The notes under the pieces: model-generated
The model's input: only the letters and a program-made list of their open reading frames with translations
Told to the model about the DNA's origin: nothing
Database searches by the model: none
Assembly (NCBI GenBank): GCA_009785715.1
Contig: WQVT01000128.1
Coordinates: forward strand, 1 to 6,813
Direction: 5' to 3'
Length of the DNA: 6,813 nt
From: Acidimicrobiaceae bacterium
GTDB taxonomy: Bacteria > Actinomycetota > Acidimicrobiia > Acidimicrobiales > Palsa-688
Translations under genes and position numbers: made by a program
Part shown: positions 1 to 6,670 of the stretch, in pieces
Layout of the letters: each line of letters begins with the position of its first letter
How positions within the stretch are numbered: the stretch's first letter is position 1

Positions 1-81
1 GAGTCTGTTGTCCGGACTATAGGAAGCCCTTCCCAATGAAAATCGGAGCTCGGATGCGCGGCAGGCCTTCAATGGCGATGA

Positions 82-234
82 TCGCACGTGACAAGCGGCG
101 GCGAAGGTGGGGGACCCGCGGTTGTCGAGTTCGTCCGTCTGCTGGATACTGGTCAGCTCACCGAACGAGCACGTGAGGACGGCTCGTCGATCCGGTCTTA
201 TGAGAAGGAGCGGCTCGCTACCCCTTCAGGTTGA
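82..234 (+). other. Short open stretch, possible 3' remnant of an unidentified gene
   Basis: This frame follows an in-frame TGA at 79-81 and runs open to a TGA at 232-234. It has no convincing ATG or GTG start with a ribosome binding site. The middle and end translate to a plausibly protein-like, charged sequence (AVVEFVRLLDTGQL, then SIRSYEKERLA), which would be the tail of a gene whose 5' part is absent. I do not recognise a family. It overlaps the end of the minus-strand amidohydrolase by 17 bp in convergent orientation. It may equally be a chance open frame in GC-rich DNA. Nothing else in 1-217 could be assigned: no tRNA, clear hairpin terminator or promoter was seen. Confidence 0.15.
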
Positions 235-1114
235 GCAGCTTCGCAGCGTTCTCTTTCATGATCAACGGCATCGCCTCGTCGCGAAAGCCGACCGTCTCCG
301 CGTCCGCGATCCACCGATCGGTCGTGATCATCGGGTGGTCAGAGCCGAACAGAACCTTGTTGCGCAGCAGCGTGTTGGCGTACTGGATGAGCATTGCCGG
401 GAAGTGCTTCGGCGACCAGCCGGAAAGGTCGATGTATGCCGTGGGCTTGCAGACGGCCACCGACAGCGCTTCGTCCTGCCAAGGAAACGAGGGGTGGGCC
501 ATGATGATCGGCATGTCCGGGAAGTCGACGCAGAGGTCGTCGAGCAGCATCGGATTGCCGTACTTCAAGTAGATGCCGCCGCCCGCCCGCGCACCCTGGC
601 CAACCGCGGTCTGCCCGGTGTGGAAGAGCGCGGGCACCCCGGCCTCCTCGATCACCTCGTAGATCTCGTAGAACTTCCGCTCGTTCGGATAGAAGGCCTG
701 GGCGGGCGGGTGGAACTTGAAGCCCCGCGCGCCGTTCGCTATCAGCCGCTTCGCCTCGGCCACGCTCCGCTTGCCGCCCCACGGGTCAACCATCACGAAC
801 GGGATGAAGACGTCGTTGTTGCGCTCTGCGGCATCGAGCAGTTCGTCGTTGCTCACTGACGTCTCCCGAAAGCCGCCGGCGGCCATCGGGTCAGCGCCCC
901 AGATGCAGCAGGCGATCTTCCGCTCCCGATACCACGCCGCCGTCTCGTCCGGCGTCTGGCCGGCGGCACCGCTACGTCGCGACATCGTCGCCAGCGTGCT
1001 GCCCTCGCCGCCGTCGACCGCCGGCTCGGGCGTCGGCGCCTTGGCCGACCGTCCTGCGTGAACATGGACATCGATGGCGATGATGTTGTCCAGGTCGATA
1101 TTCGGCTCGTACAC
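218..1114 (-). CDS. Amidohydrolase-2 family metal-dependent hydrolase/decarboxylase
   Basis: This is a complete 298-residue TIM-barrel amidohydrolase (PF04909 type), a usual length for the family. The residues expected to bind the metal are visible: D15-x-H17-x-H19 at the end of the first strand, H135 in GFKFHP, H165 in ALFHTG, H207 in IIMAHPSFPW and D259 in LFGSDHP. These position it with cytoplasmic enzymes such as ACMSD, gamma-resorcylate and other aromatic-acid decarboxylases, and C-C hydrolases acting on CoA thioesters (CouO-like). The substrate cannot be read from the sequence. The start is a GTG preceded by GAGAGGAAG at good spacing; no in-frame ATG fits better. It lies 61 bp downstream of a CoA-transferase tail on the same strand, suggesting the pair was once an operon for catabolism of an acid through its CoA ester. 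The family is secure; the exact reaction is unknown. Confidence 0.9.
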   Translation of the reverse strand: MYEPNIDLDNIIAIDVHVHAGRSAKAPTPEPAVDGGEGSTLATMSRRSGAAGQTPDETAAWYRERKIACCIWGADPMAAGGFRETSVSNDELLDAAERNNDVFIPFVMVDPWGGKRSVAEAKRLIANGARGFKFHPPAQAFYPNERKFYEIYEVIEEAGVPALFHTGQTAVGQGARAGGGIYLKYGNPMLLDDLCVDFPDMPIIMAHPSFPWQDEALSVAVCKPTAYIDLSGWSPKHFPAMLIQYANTLLRNKVLFGSDHPMITTDRWIADAETVGFRDEAMPLIMKENAAKLLNLKG

Positions 1115-1175
1115 GATGCTTCCTCTCGTCAGGCGTTCGGGTCAGCGTGAGCGGTCTTCGACATCATCGGGGGAC

Positions 1176-1277
1176 CTACGGGTAGGAGGTGCCGATCTGG
1201 CCGAGCCGCTCGAGCTCGGCGAACTCCTCGTCGCTCACTCCGAGCAGTTCGTTGTAAACGTACTCGTTGTCCTTGCT
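1176..1277 (-). pseudogene. C-terminal remnant of a CaiB/BaiF family III CoA-transferase
   Basis: The last ~32 codons before a TAG read KDNEYVYNELLGVSDEEF, then AELERLGQIGTSYP. This matches the characteristic C-terminus of CaiB/BaiF CoA-transferases (pattern roughly DNEYVYxELLGLSDEEhxxLxxxGxIG), enzymes of about 400 residues that move CoA between carboxylic acids. Upstream of K (codon 1272-1274) the same frame stays open only because it runs antisense-like through the neighbouring sigma-factor gene. There it has an arginine-rich, non-protein-like composition, and no core CoA-transferase motifs appear in any frame. More than 90% of the gene is therefore missing, with the break at about 1275. 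The 61-bp spacing to the amidohydrolase start on the same strand suggests an original CoA-transferase/amidohydrolase operon. The family call rests on a short segment but the match is distinctive. Confidence 0.7.
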
Positions 1278-1405
1278 ACCTCCATCCGTGTCATCCTGAT
1301 GAGTAGGGGACCCACAGGAATGAATATTTCGCCTCGCGGCGTCTTGACTACGAGACGCGCCATAATGTCCGCCCCGGGTGGCGGTGCGCCAGCTGATCCA
1401 AAGCG

Positions 1406-2389
1406 TTAGCTCGTGATGGTGCGGGGGAGGCCGAAGGTGGCGATCAGGCTCTTGTCCCCGAAGCGGGTGAGTGACGACAGCCGCTCGCCTTCGACGGTGA
1501 CCACGATGATGCCGGCGGCTCGATGTACGCCGGCATGGGGGTCGGGACGGTAGTAGCCGAAGGCGGGGGCGCCGTTGGCCCGTGTGGGGACCACCTTGAC
1601 GTCGTTGCCCCAGGCCCAGGAGAGGAAGTCGGCGATCGGGCGGGGTCCCCGGAACTCGAACGGTTCGGGCGGCATGGTCATGCGGGCGTCCTCGGTGAGC
1701 AGGGCGACGACGCCTTCGAGATCGCCTCGCTGGAGGGCGTCGACGAAACGCTGGACGGTTTGGGCTTCGTGGGGGGATCGGGGAAGGGTTACGTGCTCGG
1801 GGTCCCGGGAGGACTCCAGGCTGGCCCGGGCCCGCTGGAGTGCGCTGTTGACCGAGGCGGGCGTCGAGTCGAGCATTTCGGCGACCTCGGCGGCCGAGAA
1901 GCCCAGCACGTCGCGCAGTACCAGTGCGGCTCGCTGCTGAGTGGGAAGCCGTTGCAGCCCGGCCACGAACGACAGGGCGATGGACTCCCTCGACTCGTAC
2001 CGGGCCTCCGGCCCCGGCTCGAGCTCGTCGATCAGGGCGTCGGGGTAGGGCTCGAGCCACCAAGGTTCACCGGAGTGAGCCGCTGTGGCGAACGGCGATC
2101 CGAGTCCGACCGGGCTGGAGGCCTGTGGCCGGCGCGAGGTGTCGCGCAGGTAGTTGAGGCAGCGGTTGGTGGCGATGCGGTACAGCCAGGCCCGAAGCGA
2201 GCGGCCGTCGAAACGATCGAGTCCTTGCCATGCCGACAACAGCGTCTCCTGGAGTAGGTCCTCGGCGTCTTGGAACGATCCGAGGATCCGGTAGCAGTGC
2301 ACGTGAAGTTCCCGGCGGTAGGGGTCCGTGAGCTGGGCGAAGGCGCCGTTGTCGCCGGAGCGGGCCCGGGCGAGCACCGAATCGGTCAT
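1406..2389 (-). CDS. SigG-like ECF RNA polymerase sigma factor with C-terminal SnoaL-like domain
   Basis: From the chosen start this is 327 residues, typical of the SigG/SigX5 (TIGR02960) type rather than ~180-residue minimal ECF factors. Region 2 spans about residues 8-82, including YRILGSFQDAEDLLQETLL and the promoter-opening segment LRAWLYRIATNRCLN. Region 4 (about 138-192) contains LPTQQRAALVLRDVLGFSA followed by a helix-turn-helix (AAEVAEMLDSTPASVNSALQRAR). Residues 207-320 form a SnoaL/NTF2-like domain (QTVQRFVDALQRGDLEGVVA, LLTEDARMTMPP). The ECF41 DGGGK linker motif is not seen, favouring the SigG type. I chose the ATG at 2389 because AGAAGGG lies 9 nt upstream and homologues begin MTD-LLARARxGD. 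An ATG at 2398 touches that site, and one at 2488 would add 33 unconserved residues across the promoter region. No anti-sigma gene is adjacent, so the SnoaL domain may control activity. It is divergent from the MFS operon. Confidence 0.92.
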   Translation of the reverse strand: MTDSVLARARSGDNGAFAQLTDPYRRELHVHCYRILGSFQDAEDLLQETLLSAWQGLDRFDGRSLRAWLYRIATNRCLNYLRDTSRRPQASSPVGLGSPFATAAHSGEPWWLEPYPDALIDELEPGPEARYESRESIALSFVAGLQRLPTQQRAALVLRDVLGFSAAEVAEMLDSTPASVNSALQRARASLESSRDPEHVTLPRSPHEAQTVQRFVDALQRGDLEGVVALLTEDARMTMPPEPFEFRGPRPIADFLSWAWGNDVKVVPTRANGAPAFGYYRPDPHAGVHRAAGIIVVTVEGERLSSLTRFGDKSLIATFGLPRTITS

Positions 2390-2523
2390 CGAGATCATCC
2401 CTTCTGGTCCTTGGACACCTTCCACAGGTAGCAACACCGTCGGGTTCCCAGATTCATCGCTCAATGTGTCGGGCCACCGGTGTTTCAACCGTCGACTGAC
2501 TACACCGTCGAAGGAGGGTCACC
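2390..2523. promoter_or_regulatory. Divergent control region between sigma factor and MFS operon
   Basis: This 134-bp gap separates the start codons of two divergently transcribed genes, so promoters for both must lie in or near it. It contains three direct copies of ACCGTCG on the + strand (2436-2442, 2488-2494, 2504-2510). The first and last extend to the 9-mer ACACCGTCG. CGTC is a common core of ECF-sigma -10 elements, and the copy at 2488-2494 lies at a sensible distance upstream of the MFS start, with TGTGTCG (2465-2471) as a possible -35. On the minus strand GGAAC (2444-2448) resembles a general ECF -35 for the sigma gene. These assignments are inference from pattern; the divergent arrangement itself is seen directly. 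Confidence 0.5.
2511..2517 (+). promoter_or_regulatory. Strong ribosome binding site of the MFS gene
   Basis: AAGGAGG is a perfect anti-16S match placed 6 nt before the ATG at 2524. It fixes that start over later in-frame methionines, and so retains the ~40-residue proline-rich N-terminal extension of the transporter. It directly follows the third ACCGTCG copy. Confidence 0.8.
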
Positions 2524-4101
2524 ATGGCTTTGGTCCCCACCCCCGGACACTCCGCCGAGACTCGGCTCCCCGTCCCCCCTCCCGCCAGCGACTGGCGGCC
2601 GGATCCATCCGCCACGACGGCGCCGGAGCCGCCCGTGCGGCGCTGGCGGGCCTTCGCCGTGCTGGTCGTGGCCTCCTTCATGACCATCGTCGACCTCACC
2701 GTGGTCAACGTCGCCCTACCGACCATCGGGGTGAAGCTCCACTTCCCCGAGTCCGACCTGCAGTGGGTGGTCACCGCCTACGGCCTGACCTTTGGCGGTT
2801 TCCTCCTCCTGGGCGGCCGGGCCGCCGACCTTCTGGGCCGCCGGCGTCTGCTCATGGTGGGCTTGGCCGTCTTCTCCGCCGCCTCTCTGGCCTGCGGGCT
2901 GGCCACCTCCGACACGTTCCTGGTCGTCATGCGCGGCGTCCAGGGCTTCGGGGCGGCCATCGTGCTGCCGGCCGCCCTGTCCATCGTCATGAACATGTTC
3001 CCCGAGGGTGCCGAGCGCAACAAGGCCCTCGGGATCTGGGGGGCGATGGGCGCCCTAGGGGCCACCGTCGGGGTGATCACCGGTGGGCTGCTCACCCGCT
3101 ACGTCGGGTGGGAGTGCATCTTCTTCCTCAACGTGCCCATCGGCGCCGCCGCCCTGGCCCTCGCACCGAAGGTCGTCCCCGAGAGCCGGCTGCGCATCGA
3201 GCGCCGTCGCTATGACCCTCTCGGCGCCACGACCATCACTGCCGCCTTGGTCGTGCTGGTCTATGCCATCTCCGAGGCCCCCCAAGTGGGCTGGGCCGGC
3301 GGCCAGACCGTGGCCATGCTCGTCGCGGCCGGGGCGTTGCTCGCGGCCTTCGCGGTCATCGAGACCCGGGTCGAGGCACCGCTGCTGCCGCTGCGCCTGT
3401 TCCGGCTCAGTACCGTCGCCGGCTCAAACGCGGTGGGCTTCCTGCTCACCGGCAGCTTTTTCACCTTCATCTTCCTCGGCACCCTGTACATGCAGCAGGT
3501 GCTCGGCTTCTCGGCGCTCAAGACCGGGCTGGCCTGGCTGGCCGCGTCGGTCACCTCGGTGGCCTGCGCCGGCCTGTCGCAGATGCTGGTGACCAAGACC
3601 TCGGCCAAAGCCGTCATGGCCTTCGGCATGGCCCTCATCGGCGCTGGCGTGGTGTGGGCCACCCAGATCACCGTCCACGGCAACTTCTGGGGGGACCTGG
3701 CCGGACCGTTCTTTGTCGCCGGCATGGGGACCGCCTTCGCCTTCATCCCCGTCTCCATCGGAGCGCTGGCCGGGGTCACCGAGCGCGAGGCCGGAGTGGC
3801 CTCGGGCCTGCTCAACACCTCCCAGCAACTCGGCGGTGCCATCGGGGTGGCCGTCGCCTCCTCGGTGGCGGCGTCCCGCTTCCACACCCTGGTCCACCAA
3901 GGGGCCGCCTCCGCTGCTGCCCTCACCGGCGGGTTCTCCGCAGCCCTGTGGGTGTGCGGCCTGACCGGTCTCGCTGCCATCCCGGTGGTCTTCGCCCTGG
4001 TTCGACGTACCGCCATGACCCGAAGGGTCGCGGCCAGCGCAGCCGACCAGGAAGCCCCCCAAGCCGACCAGCCCGAAACCATGGTGGCCATCGCCGACTG
4101 A
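2524..4101 (+). CDS. DHA2-family (EmrB/QacA-type) MFS drug exporter, 14 helices
   Basis: This is a complete 525-residue major facilitator, the right length for the 14-helix DHA2 proton-antiport group that exports hydrophobic drugs and metabolites across the cytoplasmic membrane. After a proline-rich cytosolic leader (1-40), TM1 carries the D1 motif (VDLTVVNVALP, D57). Motif A is GGRAADLLGRRR at 97-108, motif B begins at R137 (RGVQGFGAAIVLP), and motif C is GATVGVITGG at 179-188, where valine replaces the usual proline, as in many actinobacterial members. WECIFFLNVPIGAA and QQLGGAIGVAVA are further family signatures. The C-terminus (496-525) is a polar tail. The ribosome binding site is excellent. 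It is first in a three-gene run and divergent from the sigma factor, which suggests sigma-dependent induction. The substrate is not predictable; no EmrA-like partner is present, as is usual in Gram-positive bacteria. Confidence 0.95.
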   Translation: MALVPTPGHSAETRLPVPPPASDWRPDPSATTAPEPPVRRWRAFAVLVVASFMTIVDLTVVNVALPTIGVKLHFPESDLQWVVTAYGLTFGGFLLLGGRAADLLGRRRLLMVGLAVFSAASLACGLATSDTFLVVMRGVQGFGAAIVLPAALSIVMNMFPEGAERNKALGIWGAMGALGATVGVITGGLLTRYVGWECIFFLNVPIGAAALALAPKVVPESRLRIERRRYDPLGATTITAALVVLVYAISEAPQVGWAGGQTVAMLVAAGALLAAFAVIETRVEAPLLPLRLFRLSTVAGSNAVGFLLTGSFFTFIFLGTLYMQQVLGFSALKTGLAWLAASVTSVACAGLSQMLVTKTSAKAVMAFGMALIGAGVVWATQITVHGNFWGDLAGPFFVAGMGTAFAFIPVSIGALAGVTEREAGVASGLLNTSQQLGGAIGVAVASSVAASRFHTLVHQGAASAAALTGGFSAALWVCGLTGLAAIPVVFALVRRTAMTRRVAASAADQEAPQADQPETMVAIAD

Positions 4102-4103
4102 CC

Positions 4104-4123
4104 ACCGGGCGCCTGCACCCGGT
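4104..4123 (+). repeat. Short perfect hairpin just after the MFS stop codon
   Basis: ACCGGG (4104-4109) and CCCGGT (4118-4123) pair perfectly around an 8-nt loop, starting two bases after the TGA. No T-run follows, so it is not a classical intrinsic terminator. It could stabilise the mRNA end or reduce read-through into the SDR gene. In GC-rich DNA such stems also arise by chance. Confidence 0.3.
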
Positions 4124-4130
4124 CCAAGCG

Positions 4131-4148
4131 CAGGACATCACCGTCCTG
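4131..4148 (+). repeat. Second short hairpin in the MFS-SDR gap
   Basis: CAGGAC (4131-4136) and GTCCTG (4143-4148) form a perfect 6-bp stem with a 6-nt loop, 7 nt after the previous hairpin. The pair of stems sits in the 120-bp gap before the SDR gene. No poly-T tract follows. A role in mRNA processing or partial termination is possible but unproven. Confidence 0.3.
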
Positions 4149-4221
4149 AGGTGGCCGTGCCGGGCCCGGTCCCCTCACCACTTCCCTACAGCAGCGCACC
4201 ATCAACCGAAAGGAACCGATC

Positions 4222-4974
4222 ATGTCCGCTCACCAACTCGAAGGGGCCACTGCCATCGTCACCGGCGCCAGCCGAGGCTTCGGAAGGGCCATCGCCACCT
4301 CGCTGGTAGACCACGGCGCCCAGGTGGTGGGCGTCGCCCGCAGCGAGCCGGAGCTCAACCAGCTGCGACACCAGCTGGGCGAACGCTTCGAGGTCGAGGT
4401 CGCCGACGCTACCGATCACTCACTGCCCGATCAGCTGATCACCCGCTGCCGGCCGCAGCTCGTGGTGCTCAACGCCGGGGCAACCCCACCCATCGGCCCC
4501 CTCGACCAGCAGACCTGGGAGAGCTTCAGCGCGAACTGGCACAGCGACGTGCGCCAAGTCTTCAACTTCGCCAAGGCCAGCCTGACCGCGCCCCTCGCAC
4601 CCGGCTCGCTGGTCATCACCGTCTCCAGTGCTGCGGCCCTGCGCGGCTCGCCGATGAGCGGCGGGTACGCCGGCGCCAAAGCCACCACCCGATTCATCAG
4701 CGCCTACGCCGGCGACGAGGCGACCAGGCGATCGCTTGGTCTGCGCTTCGTGACCGTCCTGCCACAACTCACCCCGGGCACCGCCCTCGGCGCAGCCGGG
4801 GTGGCCGCCTACGCCGAACGCGCCGGGCTGAGCATCGAAGCCTTCCAGGATCAGCTCCGACCGGTCCTGACTCCAGAACACCTAGCCAAGACCATCACCG
4901 ACATAGCGACCGGGGGCAGTTATCCCGCCGACGCCTACCTGTTGACCGCCACGGACATTCGCCCCCTCGATTGA
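4222..4974 (+). CDS. Short-chain dehydrogenase/reductase (classical SDR)
   Basis: This is a complete 250-residue classical SDR, a standard length, expected to be a cytoplasmic NAD(P)H-dependent oxidoreductase acting on a carbonyl or alcohol. The Rossmann cofactor motif TGASRGFG is at 14-21, NAG at 84-86, and the catalytic triad S136, Y149, K153 is in SSAAAL and YAGAK. An arginine at 40 after the second strand (GVARSE) with R18 in the glycine loop suggests NADP(H) preference. The C-terminal substrate loop (183-215) is distinctive and gives no substrate. The start is supported by AAAGGAA ending 6 nt before the ATG. It follows the transporter by 120 bp and precedes the hypothetical gene by 70 bp, all on one strand, so it probably belongs to the same transcription unit. 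It may modify the compound the transporter exports. Confidence 0.93.
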   Translation: MSAHQLEGATAIVTGASRGFGRAIATSLVDHGAQVVGVARSEPELNQLRHQLGERFEVEVADATDHSLPDQLITRCRPQLVVLNAGATPPIGPLDQQTWESFSANWHSDVRQVFNFAKASLTAPLAPGSLVITVSSAAALRGSPMSGGYAGAKATTRFISAYAGDEATRRSLGLRFVTVLPQLTPGTALGAAGVAAYAERAGLSIEAFQDQLRPVLTPEHLAKTITDIATGGSYPADAYLLTATDIRPLD

Positions 4975-5044
4975 GCGGCCGCCATCCGACTCCACCGAAA
5001 TCACCGCACCACCAAACCCACCAGATTCACGAGGTTCAGCGAAA

Positions 5045-5752
5045 ATGCCCGACCTACTCGACACCGCAGTGGCCGCCCACGGCGGCCTGAACCGATGGAA
5101 CCAGATCTCCTCGATCACCGTCGACGCCTCGATCACCGGGGCCTTTTGGTCCCTCAAGAACCAGACCGACGCGCTCCGCCGGATCCGCTTCGAAGTAGAA
5201 ACGACCCGACAGCACCTGACGATGGACTTCGTCGACCAGGACAGACGAACGGTTTTCGATCCTTCCCGCGTCGAGCTGCAGCGCCGCGGAGGCCAGCTCA
5301 TCGAAGGCCGCGACGACCCCGAGAGATCCTTCGACGGCCACCAATTCCAAACGCCGTGGGACGACCTACACCTCGCCTACTTCACTGGCGAAGCACTCTG
5401 GACCTACCTGAACACCCCCTTCGTCTACACCGACCCCGGCTTCACCACCGAAGAGATCGAACCGATCCAGGTCGACCGAGAAACCTGGCGGCGCCTTCAG
5501 ATCACCTTCCCCGAGCGCATCAAGACCCACACCCGCCAGCAGATCTCCTGCTTCGGCCCCGACGGGCTGCTCCGACGCCACGACTTCGCCATCGACCTCC
5601 TCGGCGGCGTGCCCAGCCGGCTCTACGCCACCGACTACCGCGATGTCGACGGCATCATCATCCCGACTACGCGGCACGCCTGGCAGGACGACAACCACAC
5701 CCCCGAACTCCTCATGATCGCAATCGACATGGCACAGATCACCATCCGCTGA
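5045..5752 (+). CDS. Conserved protein of unknown function, AHGG-type N-terminus
   Basis: This is a complete 235-residue protein. I recognise the look of a conserved hypothetical family but no named function. It starts MPDLLDTAVAAHGGLNRWNQ (1-20), a motif shared with many beta-rich proteins of LolA/LppX-like fold. It continues with alternating beta-strand segments (SSITVDASITGAFWSL, RIRFEVETTRQHLTMDF) and ends with a DYRDVDGIIIPTTRH segment (198-211), also typical of that fold group. There is no signal peptide, lipobox or membrane helix, so it is probably cytoplasmic. Aromatic-rich stretches around 105-133 could line a hydrophobic pocket. GAGG lies 10 nt before the ATG, a weak site. It is the third gene of the MFS-SDR run, which hints at a role in binding or processing the same small molecule; that is inference. 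Confidence 0.85.
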   Translation: MPDLLDTAVAAHGGLNRWNQISSITVDASITGAFWSLKNQTDALRRIRFEVETTRQHLTMDFVDQDRRTVFDPSRVELQRRGGQLIEGRDDPERSFDGHQFQTPWDDLHLAYFTGEALWTYLNTPFVYTDPGFTTEEIEPIQVDRETWRRLQITFPERIKTHTRQQISCFGPDGLLRRHDFAIDLLGGVPSRLYATDYRDVDGIIIPTTRHAWQDDNHTPELLMIAIDMAQITIR

Positions 5753-5781
5753 CGGAGCCAATCCTCCTGGGGCCAATGGCA

Positions 5782-5832
5782 GCACCCGATTGCGCGGCGA
5801 AGTGTCCCTAAAGGTGCGCATCATCCGGGTGC
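5782..5832. terminator. Imperfect inverted repeat between convergent genes
   Basis: GCACCCG (5782-5788) pairs with CGGGTGC (5826-5832), and inside it TGCGC (5791-5795) pairs with GCGCA (5816-5820). An asymmetric internal loop separates the two helices and the terminal loop is 20 nt. It sits in the 126-bp gap between two converging genes, where a bidirectional transcription end is expected. No T-tract is present on either side and the loop is large, so the terminator role is tentative. Confidence 0.3.
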
Positions 5833-5878
5833 CGAGGACGCCCCTATCGCCGGTTCGGCTGCGACTGGTGGCGTGGAA

Positions 5879-6253
5879 TTAACGAGCAGGCTGATCGAGT
5901 CGGGCGAACGTCTCAACCACGACTGGTGCCGCGAGTTCCACGGTGAGGAGCACGTCGTGAAAGCGGTGCGGTCGGCCGAGGATGGCGCGCGTCGCGAGCC
6001 GCCCGACACCTCCCAAGGCCATAAGCCCTGCGAGGATCCGCATCCGGTTTAGATCTGGCTCACGGGCAGACGCGGCGTCGAGCCACCCGAGTCCATAGCC
6101 GGCAAAGACAGGGCCCATGAAACGGATGTGCGAGTCGACCGTCGCGTCACCGCTCATGCCGGGTTCCCAGCGCGCCCCACCGAGGAGCTGGACGCCTCCG
6201 ATCGCTATGCAGACCCACCCTGTCACCCGTCCCAGGGTTCTCAGCGCTGACAC
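5879..6253 (-). CDS. DUF4345 family small membrane protein
   Basis: From the chosen GTG this is 124 residues with about four hydrophobic helices: 8-26 (VTGWVCIAIGGVQLLGG region), 43-60, 70-90 and 98-116. The conserved core VDSHIRFMGPVFAGYGLGWL (39-58), followed by RMRILAGLMALGGVGRLAT, is typical of DUF4345, a family of unknown function in the cytoplasmic membrane. Two starts are possible. A GTG at 6295 would add 14 residues including CPGC and has no ribosome binding site. The GTG at 6253 gives an N-terminus like that of other members and has only a weak GATGAG upstream. I prefer 6253. It stands alone, convergent with the preceding operon and 87 bp downstream of the 109-residue hypothetical gene. 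Confidence 0.8.
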   Translation of the reverse strand: MSALRTLGRVTGWVCIAIGGVQLLGGARWEPGMSGDATVDSHIRFMGPVFAGYGLGWLDAASAREPDLNRMRILAGLMALGGVGRLATRAILGRPHRFHDVLLTVELAAPVVVETFARLDQPAR

Positions 6254-6340
6254 GCGCTCATCATTGCAGCCGGGGCAGGCCAGCCCGACACCCACCGGCA
6301 GGCAGCCGACACCGGTCGCCGGGGCGAGGACGGCGGCGGG

Positions 6341-6670
6341 TCAACTGGCCGGAGTCTCCCGCTCAAGGAGAATCATGACCTGCGAGGTGCTGAGGGTCCA
6401 CGGACTCGCCACCGCGAAGCTGCTGACGACCCGCCAGCCCTCCGTCGCATCTCCGCTTGCCGGGTCGTACTTGATCACTTCGAGAACGGTTTGGTATTGG
6501 CTCCCGCCTGTTCCGTCCGACATGTTCCAACAAGAGGAACCTTCGACCGAGGAGCCGGCCGAGATGGGGCTGCTACAAGCCTCGCGGAGCGCGCAATGCC
6601 CAGCGGAGGATCGGAGACGGCCGTCGCGGCATGTGACCATCGTCCCGCCAGTAACGGCAGCGGGAGTCAT
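6341..6670 (-). CDS. Hypothetical protein of 109 residues
   Basis: The ATG overlaps the stop of the upstream TetR gene in an ATGA arrangement, which often means translational coupling. Third-position bases are mainly G or C, especially in the second half, as expected of coding DNA here. The C-terminal part (about residues 58-105: YQTVLEVIKYDPASGDATEG, then WRVVSSFAVASPWTLSTSQV) looks like a real folded domain. The first ~45 residues are low in order and contain four of the five cysteines (C14, C26, C32, C47; the short CWNMSD region includes the last of these). No signal peptide, lipobox or transmembrane helix is convincing. I recognise no family. It may be a genuine small protein or the surviving end of a longer one whose start is wrong. 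Confidence 0.4.
   Translation of the reverse strand: MTPAAVTGGTMVTCRDGRLRSSAGHCALREACSSPISAGSSVEGSSCWNMSDGTGGSQYQTVLEVIKYDPASGDATEGWRVVSSFAVASPWTLSTSQVMILLERETPAS

Noticed and set aside
1275..1374. Short minus-strand frame beginning MARLVVKTPRGEIFIP in the junction region
   Set aside because: It starts at an ATG without a convincing ribosome binding site, ends after about 42 codons inside the CoA-transferase remnant, and matches no family I know. It is too short to support, though it could be debris of the rearrangement.
1278..2063. Long minus-strand frame continuous with the CoA-transferase tail and antisense-like to the sigma gene's reading frame
   Set aside because: Its translation is arginine/proline-rich with no motifs, and it overlaps the well-supported sigma factor on the same strand in another frame. 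Only the last ~33 codons look like protein.
2390..2488. N-terminal extension of the sigma factor to an ATG at 2488
   Set aside because: The 33 extra residues do not look like the family, would cover the promoter region, and lack a ribosome binding site. The ATG at 2389 has AGAAGGG at 9 nt.
3261..4223. Long minus-strand open frame opposite the MFS gene
   Set aside because: It is a shadow of high-GC coding DNA: low-complexity Ala/Pro/Thr/Arg composition with no domain, fully covered by a clear 14-helix transporter.
3654..5090. Long + strand frame spanning the MFS end, the SDR and the start of the hypothetical gene
   Set aside because: Arg/Pro/His-rich translation crossing three real genes in another frame; a typical GC-rich artefact.
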